A DNA stretch of 64,000 nt, taken from assembly GCA_016703765.1 (NCBI GenBank), contig JADJBL010000010.1, forward strand, positions 62,001 through 126,000, in the 5' to 3' direction. The DNA is from Saprospirales bacterium (lineage in GTDB: Bacteria > Bacteroidota > Bacteroidia > Chitinophagales > Saprospiraceae). Position 1 is the stretch's first letter. Each line of letters begins with the position of its first letter. The position numbers and the translations under genes were made by a program. This document shows, one piece after another, positions 18,615 to 26,764 of this stretch. Under the pieces are notes generated by a model. The model made no database searches, was not told the DNA's origin, and worked only from the letters and a program-made list of their open reading frames with translations.

Positions 18615-18706
18615 GTTGAAGAGTTGAAAAGTTTAATGGAAGCCTTTTTGGCAAAGCCAAAGAGAATTTATAAACTATTCAACTATTCAACTATTCAACT
18701 ATTCAA
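18615..18706 (+). repeat. Long hairpin and octamer tandem repeat in the glnII leader
   Basis: The 21-base arm 18615-18635 (GTTGAAGAGTTGAAAAGTTTA minus its last base in 20-mer form) pairs with 18671-18691 at 19 of 21 positions. Inside lies a second stem (CTTTTTGGC, 18644-18652, with GCCAAAGAG, 18656-18664). The 3' arm belongs to four exact tandem copies of CTATTCAA (18675-18706), so the arm can pair in several registers. It ends 28 bases before the glutamine synthetase ATG. Confidence 0.75.
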
Positions 18707-18733
18707 CTGCATTTTTAAACAACCTCCATCAAC

Positions 18734-19786
18734 ATGGCTAAATTCAAATTTGAGTACATTTGGTTGGACGGGTATCACCCCGAACCGTCCCTGCGGAGCA
18801 AAACCAAGGTCCTGGACATGGATTTTTTCCACGGCGACCTTAAAGTTTTGCCGATTTGGTCCTTCGACGGCAGTTCGACCCGACAGGCGGAAGGCCATTT
18901 TTCCGATTGCCTGCTCAAACCCGTTCGGGTAGTTCCCGATCCGCAGCGCGTCAATGCCTTTATGGTCATGTGCGAGGTGCTCAACCCGGATGGAACGCCC
19001 CACGAAACGAATGCCCGTGCGCTGATCGAAGACGACGAGGACTTTTGGTTCGGCTTCGAGCAGGAGTACGTCCTGACCGTAGAAGGTATTCCGATCGGCT
19101 TCCCCAAACACGGCTATCCCCGCCCCCAGGGCCCTTATTACTGCGCCGTGGGTAGTGGCAACGTCGCCGGACGGGAGCTGGTCGAAGAACATTTCGATAC
19201 CTGCCTGGAGGCCGGCCTGGACATTACCGGTATCAATGCGGAAGTACTGCTTGGACAATGGGAATTTCAGATCCTCGGCAAAGGCGGCAAACGCGCCGGC
19301 GACGACCTCTGGATCGCCCGCTACCTGCTTCACCGCATCTCGGAAAAACACGGCATCAAAGTCGAATTTCACCCCAAACCCATTCAGGGCGACTGGAACG
19401 GCTCCGGAATGCACGCCAACTTCTCCAACAAGCACATGCGGGAAGTGGGCGGCAAATCCTATTTCGACAATATCTTCGAAAAGTTGTCGATCATGCATTC
19501 AGACCATATCGCCGTGTATGGCTCGGAGAACGAAAAGCGCCTGACCGGCATGCACGAGACCCAATCGATCCACAAATTCTCCTACGGCATTAGCGACCGC
19601 GGCTCCTCTATCCGGGTGCCCATCGCTACGGCTCAGGACTGGATAGGATACCTCGAAGACCGCCGTCCGGCATCCAACGCAGATCCCTATCGCGTAGCAG
19701 CCCGCCTTATCAAAACAGTCAACGGCGAGCTGGTGAAAGAAAACGGAGCGCTGAAAAAGGAAAAAACAGCGAACAAAGCTCAATAA
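18734..19786 (+). CDS. glnII: Glutamine synthetase, type II (eukaryote-like)
   Basis: Makes glutamine from glutamate, ammonia and ATP in the cytosol. At 350 residues it is far shorter than GSI (about 470) and GSIII (about 700) and matches GSII: FEYIWLDGYHPEPSLRSKTK, PIWSFDGSST, then the acidic metal site FGFEQEYVL and GQWEFQI, and NGSGMHANFSN. The C-terminus is a short Lys-rich tail (KKEKTANKAQ). Bacteroidota usually rely on GSIII or GSI, so GSII is notable but known in Saprospiria-like genomes. It has its own promoter and long structured leader, and a strong terminator follows. Confidence 0.94.
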   Translation: MAKFKFEYIWLDGYHPEPSLRSKTKVLDMDFFHGDLKVLPIWSFDGSSTRQAEGHFSDCLLKPVRVVPDPQRVNAFMVMCEVLNPDGTPHETNARALIEDDEDFWFGFEQEYVLTVEGIPIGFPKHGYPRPQGPYYCAVGSGNVAGRELVEEHFDTCLEAGLDITGINAEVLLGQWEFQILGKGGKRAGDDLWIARYLLHRISEKHGIKVEFHPKPIQGDWNGSGMHANFSNKHMREVGGKSYFDNIFEKLSIMHSDHIAVYGSENEKRLTGMHETQSIHKFSYGISDRGSSIRVPIATAQDWIGYLEDRRPASNADPYRVAARLIKTVNGELVKENGALKKEKTANKAQ

Positions 19787-19793
19787 AAAGTAA

Positions 19794-19820
19794 AAGAGGT
19801 GGCGCAAAGCGCCACCTCTT
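19794..19820 (+). terminator. Rho-independent terminator after glnII
   Basis: AAGAGGTGGCGC (19794-19805) pairs perfectly with GCGCCACCTCTT (19809-19820) over an AAA loop, followed by CTTATTTTT. It starts 8 bases after the glnII stop. Confidence 0.92.
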
Positions 19821-19852
19821 CTTATTTTTACGGGGACCAATAACCCCAAGCT

Positions 19853-20320
19853 ATGCGTATTGCCGTTTTCCCGGGTTCTTTTGACCCCATCACCACCGGC
19901 CATGTGGACCTGATCCGCAGGGCTGTGCCCTTGTTCGACAAGGTCATTGTCGCCATCGGGGTCAACTCCCAGAAACAGACCCTCTTTCCCCTCGATCAGC
20001 GCCTGGGATGGCTTCGCAAGGTGTTTGAAGGAGAGGCCGGCATCGAAGTCGATTTTTTCGAAAACCTCACTGCCCACTATTGCCGCCGCATCGGCGCCCA
20101 ATACCTGCTCCGCGGATTGAGAAATGCCTCTGACTTCGATTACGAGAAAACCATCTCCCAGATCAACCAAATCGTAGGCGGAGGGCTGGAGACGATATTC
20201 CTCATCAGCCAGCCTGCCTTTTCCCACGTCAGTTCCACGATCGTTCGGGAGATCATTAAAGGCGGGGGAGATGCCAGCCCGTTTTTACCTGCGGAGATCA
20301 CCTTTTCAGTCAAAACCTGA
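19853..20320 (+). CDS. coaD: Phosphopantetheine adenylyltransferase
   Basis: Transfers AMP from ATP to 4'-phosphopantetheine, the fourth step of coenzyme A synthesis. 155 residues, the normal length. It has the nucleotidyltransferase TxGH motif in FPGSFDPITTGHVDLI, the RGLRNASDFDYE substrate segment and the terminal PAFSHVSSTIVREI. It starts just after the glnII terminator and precedes pruA with its own -7 element, so it is probably a short transcript of its own. Confidence 0.96.
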   Translation: MRIAVFPGSFDPITTGHVDLIRRAVPLFDKVIVAIGVNSQKQTLFPLDQRLGWLRKVFEGEAGIEVDFFENLTAHYCRRIGAQYLLRGLRNASDFDYEKTISQINQIVGGGLETIFLISQPAFSHVSSTIVREIIKGGGDASPFLPAEITFSVKT

Positions 20321-20332
20321 GGGGCAATTTCC

Positions 20333-20340
20333 TATCTTTG
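20333..20340 (+). promoter_or_regulatory. Putative -7 element before pruA
   Basis: TATCTTTG matches TAnnTTTG exactly, 36 bases before the pruA ATG. No clear TTTG lies 19 bases upstream. Confidence 0.5.
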
Positions 20341-20376
20341 CAGGCCAATTCCTAACCGTGATAAATCCTGTTTTAT

Positions 20377-22005
20377 ATGGCAAATGCATTTTTTAAAGTC
20401 CCGGTCGCCAAAAACGAACCGGTGTTGGCCTATCGTCCCGGATCGCCCGAGCGGGCAGCCGTCCAGGCCGCAATCGCAGACTTCAAATCGAAGGAAAGCA
20501 ATATCCCCATGTATATCGGCGGGGAAAAGATATTGACGGAGGACCGCAAAGCTATTCATCCCCCCCATGAACTCAAGCATACCCTCGGGTATTTCGGAAA
20601 GGGGAGTGGCGTGCACGTTCAAAAGGCTATTTCCGCAGCCATGGCCGCCAAACCGGCCTGGGAAAATATGGCCTGGGAAGACCGCGCCGCGATCTTCCTC
20701 AAAGCTGCCGACCTCCTGGCAGGCCCCTTCCGCGCCCGTATGAACGCCGCGACCATGCTGTGCCAGTCCAAGTCGATCTATCAGGCGGAAATCGACGCCG
20801 TGGCCGAGTTGTGCGACTTTTTCCGCTACAACGTGCAATACCTCACCGACATTTACCATCAGCAGCCGGAGAGCGCCCCACTGACCTGGAACCGCATGGA
20901 ATACCGCGCCCTGGAAGGTTTTGTCTTCGCGCTGACCCCCTTTAACTTTACCTCCATCGCGGGCAACCTGCCTACTGCGCCTGCCATGTGCGGCAACGTC
21001 GTGGTTTGGAAACCCGCAGAGTCGCAGATCTTCTCCGCCTCGGTCATCATGGAGGTCCTGGAGGCTGCCGGTCTGCCGGCAGGCGTTGTCAACCTGGTTT
21101 ACGTCAGCGGCCCCACTGCGGGCGAGGTCATCTTCAAGGACCCGAATTTCGCGGGCATCCACTTTACGGGCAGTACCGGTGTATTTCAAAACCTCTGGAA
21201 GACCATCGGGGAGAATATCCACCTCTATAAATCCTATCCCCGCATCGTTGGGGAGACTGGGGGGAAAGACTTTGTGGTCATGCACTCCAGCGCCGATGCA
21301 GAAGAGGTGGCTACCGCCCTGTTGAGGGGCGCCTTTGAATACCAGGGCCAAAAATGCTCCGCGGCTTCCAGAGCCTATATCCCCGAGGGGAAATGGCCCC
21401 AGGTGAAGGGGCGATTGGTCAAGGATCTCAAATCTGTAAAAATGGGTTCCCCGGAGGATTTTACCAATTTCTTCAATGCAGTGATCGACGAAAAGGCTTT
21501 CGACAAGATCGTTACCTACATAGAAGAATCAAAGAAAAACCCCAGGGTCGAAATCATCTCCGGGGGCGGATATTCGAAAAAAGAGGGCTATTTTATCGAA
21601 CCGACGGTGATCCTTTCTCAGGACCCCTATTCGCTTACGATGTGCGAGGAGATCTTCGGTCCCATCCTGACGATATACCTATACAAAGACGCGGAATACG
21701 AACAAGCCCTCGAGCTGGTAGATAATACCTCTCCCTATGCGCTGACGGGCGCCATTTTCAGCCTGGATCGGGCCGCTGCCCGCCTGGCCTATGAAAAACT
21801 CCGTCATGCGGCAGGAAATTTTTACATCAACGACAAGCCGACCGGCGCAGTGGTGGGTCAACAGCCTTTTGGCGGCGCCCGCGGCTCGGGAACCAACGAC
21901 AAAGCCGGCTCCGTCCTGAACCTCTACCGCTGGCTGTCCGCCCGTTCGATCAAGGAGAATTTCGTACCGCCGAAGGATTACCGGTATCCGTTTATGGAGG
22001 GGTAG
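20377..22005 (+). CDS. pruA: L-glutamate gamma-semialdehyde dehydrogenase (P5C dehydrogenase)
   Basis: NAD-dependent oxidation of glutamate semialdehyde to glutamate, the second step of proline breakdown. 542 residues, the length of stand-alone PruA of the group-1 (eukaryote-like) type. Visible hallmarks: LTPFNFTSIAGNLPTAPA, VWKPAES, the cofactor loop FTGSTGVF, RIVGETGGKDF with the catalytic Glu, the nucleophile Cys in EYQGQKCSAASRAY, and CEEIFGPIL. The C-terminus carries the PFGGARGSGTNDKAG motif. It makes glutamate near the glutamine synthetase gene; proline dehydrogenase is not in this window. Confidence 0.96.
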   Translation: MANAFFKVPVAKNEPVLAYRPGSPERAAVQAAIADFKSKESNIPMYIGGEKILTEDRKAIHPPHELKHTLGYFGKGSGVHVQKAISAAMAAKPAWENMAWEDRAAIFLKAADLLAGPFRARMNAATMLCQSKSIYQAEIDAVAELCDFFRYNVQYLTDIYHQQPESAPLTWNRMEYRALEGFVFALTPFNFTSIAGNLPTAPAMCGNVVVWKPAESQIFSASVIMEVLEAAGLPAGVVNLVYVSGPTAGEVIFKDPNFAGIHFTGSTGVFQNLWKTIGENIHLYKSYPRIVGETGGKDFVVMHSSADAEEVATALLRGAFEYQGQKCSAASRAYIPEGKWPQVKGRLVKDLKSVKMGSPEDFTNFFNAVIDEKAFDKIVTYIEESKKNPRVEIISGGGYSKKEGYFIEPTVILSQDPYSLTMCEEIFGPILTIYLYKDAEYEQALELVDNTSPYALTGAIFSLDRAAARLAYEKLRHAAGNFYINDKPTGAVVGQQPFGGARGSGTNDKAGSVLNLYRWLSARSIKENFVPPKDYRYPFMEG

Positions 22006-22012
22006 TTGGGGA

Positions 22013-22606
22013 CTATTTAAGCACCAAGGTTATGCCTACCCCGAGGTCTTTGGGCCCTACCCTCAGGCTGAGGTCGTCGCTGATATCAAAGCTGGAGAGG
22101 TGGGCATCTACAAAGGCTTCTACGCCGGCAAGGCCGAAAACAGCAACCAGTCCGATATAGGACAACTGGGTGTTCTTGTCGGCCTGGTCCCTGTATTTTT
22201 TTAGCACGGTAGGACTATCCAGGCCGCCCTGCCCGCTCAGGTCGTGGGGGAGACTCCTTACCTTTCGTCGGTAGGCGCGCTTGAAGTATAGATAATCATT
22301 CGTATTGCGGTCGATCAGATACACCATGCCTCCCATTGCGCCATAGACGAGGGGCATTTTCCACCATTTCTTGTTGTAAGCCTGCCCACCCCCGGGGATG
22401 ATCGAGAGAAGCAAAGCTTTTTTTGGGTTTGGATATTCATCGGTAAACCAATGAAAAAAGGTCTTTTTGAGCTCAGCGCTATCCTGCCCGGCGACCAGAC
22501 TATCTACCTGAATAAATAAAGTATCGGTTTCCTGCCCCGAAAGATGGAAAACCGCAAACAACAGGGAAGCGGCGACAAAGGCGGAGCGGAAAAAAAGCCT
22601 GGCCAT
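22013..22606 (-). CDS. DUF5683 family membrane-associated protein
   Basis: 197 residues with a signal peptide (cleavage near HLSGQ). The central motif PKKALLLSIIPGGGQAYNKKWWK followed by a membrane segment (LVYGAMGGMVYLID) is the DUF5683 signature, and a second hydrophobic stretch follows near residue 150. The function is unknown; the last strand (GVGITLVLK) suggests a membrane-inserted end. It overlaps the parB stop by one base (TAATG) and so is third in a parA-parB-DUF5683 operon, an order conserved in many Bacteroidota. Confidence 0.85.
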   Translation of the reverse strand: MARLFFRSAFVAASLLFAVFHLSGQETDTLFIQVDSLVAGQDSAELKKTFFHWFTDEYPNPKKALLLSIIPGGGQAYNKKWWKMPLVYGAMGGMVYLIDRNTNDYLYFKRAYRRKVRSLPHDLSGQGGLDSPTVLKKYRDQADKNTQLSYIGLVAVFGLAGVEAFVDAHLSSFDISDDLSLRVGPKDLGVGITLVLK

Positions 22607-23502
22607 TATTTCTCCAAAAGATCGAGGAGGCGGTTGAGGTCCTCGTCGGAGTTAAAGGGGATCAGGATCTGGCCCTTGCCTTTATCCCCTGTCTTGAGTT
22701 GGACCTTTGCCCCAAAAAAACTGCGTAGGTTGTCCTGTACGTGCAGATAGGAATCCGGGACCCGTTTTGCAGGTCCGGCGGCCTTGGGCCTGGGTTGCTG
22801 GTAGTCGCGGGCGAGTTGTTCGGCATCCCGCACCGACAGTCCCTTCGAAATGATTTCGTTGAAAATGCTCAATTGGATGGCCAGGTCGTCGACTCCGCGC
22901 AGGGCTTTGGCATGGCCCATGCTCAACTCTTTATTCTTAAGGGATTGCTGGATCTGGGGCGGCAATTTCAACAGCCCCAGGAAGTTGGTGACCGTGCTTC
23001 TCTTTTTGCCCACCCGGTCGCCGAGAATCTCGTGGGTCAGGTGGCATTCGTCGAGAAGGCGTTGGTAGGTGATGGATATTTCGATCGGGTTGAGGTCTTC
23101 GCGCTGGATGTTTTCCACCAGAGCCATCTCCAGCATCTCCTGGTCGTTGGCGATGCGGATATAGGCCGGGATATCCTTCAACCCCGCAATCCTGGCGGCG
23201 CGCAGACGGCGTTCGCCCGAAATGAGCTGGTATTCCTTCCCACTGAGCCGGCGCACGGTGATCGGCTGTATCAAGCCGTGGGTTTTCAGCGATTGGGCCA
23301 ATTCTTCAAGGGCTGCTTCGTCGAAATCTTTTCTCGGCTGAAAGGGGTTGACCTCGATATGGGCCAGGGGGATCATGGCCACCGTATGCGACAATTCCCG
23401 GACGACTTCCTCCTGTTTGCCGGGCATATCCTGGCTATCCAGATTGGAAAGGAGGGCCCGGATGCCGAGGCCAAGCTCTTTTTTATTTATGTTTTTTGCA
23501 AT
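22606..23502 (-). CDS. parB: Chromosome partitioning protein ParB
   Basis: CTP-dependent clamp that loads at parS and works with ParA in origin segregation. The core from MPGKQEE (23427) has all hallmarks: NPFQPRKDF, the CTP/nuclease-like GERRLRAA, ENIQREDLNPIE and a helix-turn-helix (VGKKRSTVTNFLGLLKLP). The conserved N-terminal ParA-activating stretch KKELGLGIRALLSNLD lies upstream of that ATG, in frame, right after the parA stop, where no ATG, GTG or TTG exists in frame. I therefore begin at ATT 23502 (reads IAKNINKKELG). A one-base loss in the A run would instead allow the TTG at 23501. Confidence 0.88.
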   Translation of the reverse strand: MAKNINKKELGLGIRALLSNLDSQDMPGKQEEVVRELSHTVAMIPLAHIEVNPFQPRKDFDEAALEELAQSLKTHGLIQPITVRRLSGKEYQLISGERRLRAARIAGLKDIPAYIRIANDQEMLEMALVENIQREDLNPIEISITYQRLLDECHLTHEILGDRVGKKRSTVTNFLGLLKLPPQIQQSLKNKELSMGHAKALRGVDDLAIQLSIFNEIISKGLSVRDAEQLARDYQQPRPKAAGPAKRVPDSYLHVQDNLRSFFGAKVQLKTGDKGKGQILIPFNSDEDLNRLLDLLEK

Positions 23503-24312
23503 TTAAAAAACTTTTGGTCCGGCCGAAGGCCGATCTGCAATAACAGAATCACCATTCTTTTGGAGGAATTCTTCGGCAAGGTTGAGAAAATTGGTCGAGC
23601 CCTTGCTCGCCGCATCGTAGAGGATGACGGGTTGGTGCAGGTTGGGCGCCTCGCTGATCTTCGAATTCCGGTGTATGATGGTATCGAAGACCTTGTCCTG
23701 GTAGAATTCCTTCACCTCCTGGACCACGATGTTAGCCAGGCGAAGCCGCTGGTCGTACATGGACAAGAGGATGCCCTCGATCTCCAACGATTTATTGAGG
23801 TTCTTTTTTACCAGGTTGATGGTATTCTGCAGCTGGCTCAAGCCTTCCAACGAAAAAAACTCGCACTGTACCGGCACCAGGACCGAGTCGGCTGCCGAGA
23901 GCGCGTTGACCGTGACGATGCCGAGGGAGGGGAGACAATCGATGAAAATATAGTCGTAGTGGTCCCTGAGCTTGTCGATCACCGTTTCCTTCATCACGTA
24001 TTCCCGCCGGGGGTGGGTGACCAGTTCCACTTCCGCTCCGACCAGGTCGATATTCGAGGGCAGAATATGGAGGTTGGGCGTTTCTGTTTCGAGGATAGCT
24101 GATAGTGGATCTGCCTCGTTGATCAGGCAGTCGTACAGGGTCACCATTTCCTGACCGCTTGCCCCCACGCCCGAAGTGGCGTTGGCCTGAGGATCGGCAT
24201 CGATCAGGAGGATCTTCTTCTCCAAAATTGCCAGGCTGGCAGCCAGGTTGATGGCGGTGGTGGTCTTCCCAACACCCCCTTTTTGATTGGCGATCGCAAT
24301 TACTTTACCCAT
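23503..24312 (-). CDS. parA: Chromosome partitioning ATPase ParA (Soj)
   Basis: Deviant Walker-A ATPase that drives origin segregation with ParB. 269 residues: KGGVGKTTTAINLA with the signature Lys, LLIDADPQANATSG, and FIDCLPSLG (Asp of Walker A', Cys where most have Pro-adjacent Ala/Thr). The last part (ISEAPNLHQPVILYDAASKG) is the typical ParA C-terminus. The stop TAA is followed immediately and in the same frame by parB coding sequence. First gene of the operon. Confidence 0.96.
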   Translation of the reverse strand: MGKVIAIANQKGGVGKTTTAINLAASLAILEKKILLIDADPQANATSGVGASGQEMVTLYDCLINEADPLSAILETETPNLHILPSNIDLVGAEVELVTHPRREYVMKETVIDKLRDHYDYIFIDCLPSLGIVTVNALSAADSVLVPVQCEFFSLEGLSQLQNTINLVKKNLNKSLEIEGILLSMYDQRLRLANIVVQEVKEFYQDKVFDTIIHRNSKISEAPNLHQPVILYDAASKGSTNFLNLAEEFLQKNGDSVIADRPSAGPKVF

Positions 24313-24351
24313 GTGTACCTAATCTAAGAATTTAAACCTCCGCAAAATAGG

Positions 24352-24359
24352 CAAACGTA
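24352..24359 (-). promoter_or_regulatory. Putative -7 element of the parAB operon
   Basis: On the minus strand TACGTTTG matches TAnnTTTG, 40 bases before the parA ATG. No good -33 is seen. Confidence 0.4.
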
Positions 24360-24393
24360 GGTTATAAAAACAGGGCATTGGTTTAAAATAAAT

Positions 24394-25485
24394 TCAATGC
24401 TCAACCCAATCGGCCAAAAAGAGGTTGGTGTCCCGCGTGCCTTTATTGTTGCGGTTTGAGGCGAAAATCAGCTTGCTGCCGTCGGGACTGAACATCGGGA
24501 ATGCATCGAAGGTCGGATCGAAGGTGATTTGTTCCATATTGGTACCGTCCAGGTCGATGGAAAAGAGATTGAATATGCGACCGGACTCGGTGTGGTGGTT
24601 GCTCGAAAAAATGATCTTTTCGCCTCCGGGATGGAAGAAAGGCGCCCAATTGGCTCCGCCCAGGCTGGTGATCTGTGCGAGCTCGCTGCCATCGGCATTG
24701 CACACGTAAATCTCCATATTGGTTGGCTGTACGAGGCCCTGTGCCAGCAATTCCTGGTAGGCTTTTACGTCCTCCTGGCTTTTCGGTCTGGAAGCCCGGA
24801 AGACCAGTTTTTTGCTATCCGGCGAAAAAAAAGCGCCTCCGTCGTAACCCAGCTCCTTGGTGATCTGTTTGAGCTCGCTGCCGTCGGGCCGCATGGTCCA
24901 TAACTCCAGGTCGCCGGACCGGGTGGAGGTAAAGACGATGTGGGATCCATCGGGAGAGACCGTGGCCTCTGCGTCGTATCCGGGTTCGGAGCTGAGTCTT
25001 TGGAGAATATTTCCCTTCAGGTCGGCCAGGAAAATATCGTATTCCGGGTGTATGCCCCAAACGTATTTGCCCTGATGGGTTCTGGGCGTCTGAGGGCAGG
25101 TGTCGGCGGCGAGGTGGGTGGAGGCGTACAAGATGGTCGAATCGCCTGCCAGAAAATAAGCGCAGGTGGTCCGGCCTTTGCCGGTACTGAGCATCGGGGG
25201 CTTTTGGCCCTTGGTTCCATCCAGAGGCATGACGAAGATCTGATCGCAGGGAATGCCCCAGCTCTCGTTGGTCGCCTGGAAGACGATACTGTTTCCGTCA
25301 AAGCTGAAATACCCCTCGGCATTGTCTCCGCCGAAGCTCAATTGCCGGATGTTTTGAATATGGTGTTCCGCTTCGTACCGCAGGGTGTCGGCAGCAGGAG
25401 GAGTCTGATTGTCAGAGACTTCCCGGGGTCCGCAGGAGATCAGGAAGGGGGTCAGGAGGGATAGGAAGGCATAAACAGTGCGCAT
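24394..25485 (-). CDS. TolB-like WD40/PD40 beta-propeller lipoprotein
   Basis: 363 residues with a lipoprotein signal (lipobox LISC, Cys18). It has about five PD40 blades, recognised by repeated SPDGSHIVFTS, SPDSKKLVFRAS, HPGGEKIIFSSN and SPDGSKLIFASN units. Such propellers resemble the TolB domain but without its N-terminal Tol-binding part, so a scaffold or peptidase-related role at the cell envelope is all that can be said. It is a single gene between parA and lipB, divergent from lipB. Confidence 0.85.
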   Translation of the reverse strand: MRTVYAFLSLLTPFLISCGPREVSDNQTPPAADTLRYEAEHHIQNIRQLSFGGDNAEGYFSFDGNSIVFQATNESWGIPCDQIFVMPLDGTKGQKPPMLSTGKGRTTCAYFLAGDSTILYASTHLAADTCPQTPRTHQGKYVWGIHPEYDIFLADLKGNILQRLSSEPGYDAEATVSPDGSHIVFTSTRSGDLELWTMRPDGSELKQITKELGYDGGAFFSPDSKKLVFRASRPKSQEDVKAYQELLAQGLVQPTNMEIYVCNADGSELAQITSLGGANWAPFFHPGGEKIIFSSNHHTESGRIFNLFSIDLDGTNMEQITFDPTFDAFPMFSPDGSKLIFASNRNNKGTRDTNLFLADWVEH

Positions 25486-25495
25486 CTTTTTTCTG

Positions 25496-25503
25496 CAAAA
25501 CTA
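25496..25503 (-). promoter_or_regulatory. Putative -7 element of the propeller lipoprotein gene
   Basis: Minus-strand TAGTTTTG (TAnnTTTG) only 10 bases before the ATG at 25485, implying a very short leader. No matching -33. Confidence 0.35.
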
Positions 25504-25549
25504 AGGAAGGAAAGGCTTTTTGGGCCGATTCCCGAAAATATTACATCCC

Positions 25550-25580
25550 TTTGACTGTGTCGAAAAACTCCCTACCTTTG
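25550..25580 (+). promoter_or_regulatory. Consensus Bacteroidota promoter of lipB
   Basis: TTTG (25550-25553), exactly 19 bases, TACCTTTG (25573-25580): a full match to the TTTG-N19-TAnnTTTG consensus. It sets the lipB start at 25623, because the longer reading frame from 25551 would begin inside this promoter. Confidence 0.8.
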
Positions 25581-25622
25581 TCCCGCTTTTTAAAAGAGGT
25601 CTTTTTTTCCTCAAAAGCCGAT

Positions 25623-26363
25623 ATGGAACAAGTTGTTTTTATGGATCTGGGCAGGATGGACTACGGCGAGGCCTGGGCCTTCCAGGAATCGCTGCACAAG
25701 CAGCTGGTGGAGGCCAAGCGCCTGAACAGGGAGGCCAATAACCCTCAGATCCAGAGGAAACACTACCTGCTGTTTTGCGAACACCCCCCCGTGTACACAC
25801 TGGGCAAGAGCGGCAAAATGGATCACCTGCTCCTCGACGACCAGGGTTTGAAAAACAGGGGAATCACCTTTTACAAAATCAATCGGGGAGGGGACATTAC
25901 CTATCACGGGCCCGGCCAGATCGTCGCCTATCCGATTTTTGACCTGGATGGGTTCTTTACAGACGTACACCGCTATGTCCGAACCCTGGAGGAGGCCGTC
26001 ATCCGGACCTTGTCGGCTTATGGGATACCGGCTACGAGGGAACCCGCATACACCGGAGTCTGGCTGGAAGAAAACGGTTCCCGGCCCAAGCGGAAGATCT
26101 GCGCCATCGGCGTGCACCTCAGCCGATGGGTTACGCTGCACGGACTGGCGTTCAATGTCAACACCGAACTATCCTATTTCCACCACATCATCCCCTGCGG
26201 AATAGCCGACCGCGACAAGGATGTTACTTCCATGCAGCAAGAACTGGGGGAGGTCCAGGATATTGAAAAAGTGAAGGCGGGATTGAAGGCTCAATTCGCC
26301 GATTTGTTTGGTTTCGAATACATTCAAGAAAATGAAAAAAGATATTCCGGTACAAAAGGTTGA
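25623..26363 (+). CDS. lipB: Octanoyl-[acyl-carrier-protein]:protein N-octanoyltransferase
   Basis: Moves octanoyl groups from ACP to lipoyl domains, the first step of lipoate synthesis for PDH and related complexes (pdhB and lpd are in this window). 246 residues from the ATG at 25623. Motifs: RGGDITYHGPGQIVAYPI, the catalytic Lys in KICAIGVHLSRWVTLHG and the catalytic Cys in IIPCGIADRDKDVTSM. The gene overlaps the next reading frame by about 32 bases, so lipB, the unknown gene and the thioesterase form one transcript. Confidence 0.96.
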   Translation: MEQVVFMDLGRMDYGEAWAFQESLHKQLVEAKRLNREANNPQIQRKHYLLFCEHPPVYTLGKSGKMDHLLLDDQGLKNRGITFYKINRGGDITYHGPGQIVAYPIFDLDGFFTDVHRYVRTLEEAVIRTLSAYGIPATREPAYTGVWLEENGSRPKRKICAIGVHLSRWVTLHGLAFNVNTELSYFHHIIPCGIADRDKDVTSMQQELGEVQDIEKVKAGLKAQFADLFGFEYIQENEKRYSGTKG

Positions 26364-26739
26364 GGACCTCGCCATTGCGATCGTTCCTCGCACGGATGAG
26401 GCATCGGGGGAAGAGTTATGGGACACGTTTCTGATCAACCTGAAAGACGAATCGATCAGAAACGTGTTGATCAGTTCCAACGGATATGGACCTATCGACG
26501 GGGAGGATCGCAAAACAACGACACTTCGTCACTTTTTTGATGAAATCGGGCCTTTGGAAATCCAGTTGATCGAGCCCATACACAAGGCTTTGTTCGATCT
26601 GACCAATGAATACTGGGTGAGTTTCACCTATGAAGGATACATGTTCGACAAGCGTTATATTTTCGTCCGGGGCAGCATCGCCGCCGAAAACTTCACCCTC
26701 ATCCCTTTCATCAACAGGAAAGGAGTTATGATCCGTTGA
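26332..26739 (+). CDS. Conserved-looking protein of unknown function in the lipB operon
   Basis: 135 residues from the ATG at 26332, whose first 32 bases overlap the end of lipB; an in-frame GTG or ATG-like start at 26308 lies deeper inside lipB. No signal peptide or membrane segment. It reads as a small alpha/beta protein: AIAIVPRTDEASGEELWDTF, then IRNVLISSNGYG, IGPLEIQLIEP and an aromatic-rich EYWVSFTYEGYMFDKRY. No family is recognised. The codon-like coherence and tight overlap make it a real gene; it may be a regulator or accessory of a neighbour. Confidence 0.72.
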   Translation: MKKDIPVQKVEDLAIAIVPRTDEASGEELWDTFLINLKDESIRNVLISSNGYGPIDGEDRKTTTLRHFFDEIGPLEIQLIEPIHKALFDLTNEYWVSFTYEGYMFDKRYIFVRGSIAAENFTLIPFINRKGVMIR

Positions 26740-26764
26740 CCGATTCACCTTTAATCCAATTTTC

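Noticed and set aside
18624..18932. Small ORF starting in the glnII leader.
   Set aside because: It reads through the tandem octamer repeat and then out of frame into glnII.
22741..24102. 453-codon open frame opposite parA-parB.
   Set aside because: It runs across two well-supported genes and their junction, and encodes nothing recognisable.
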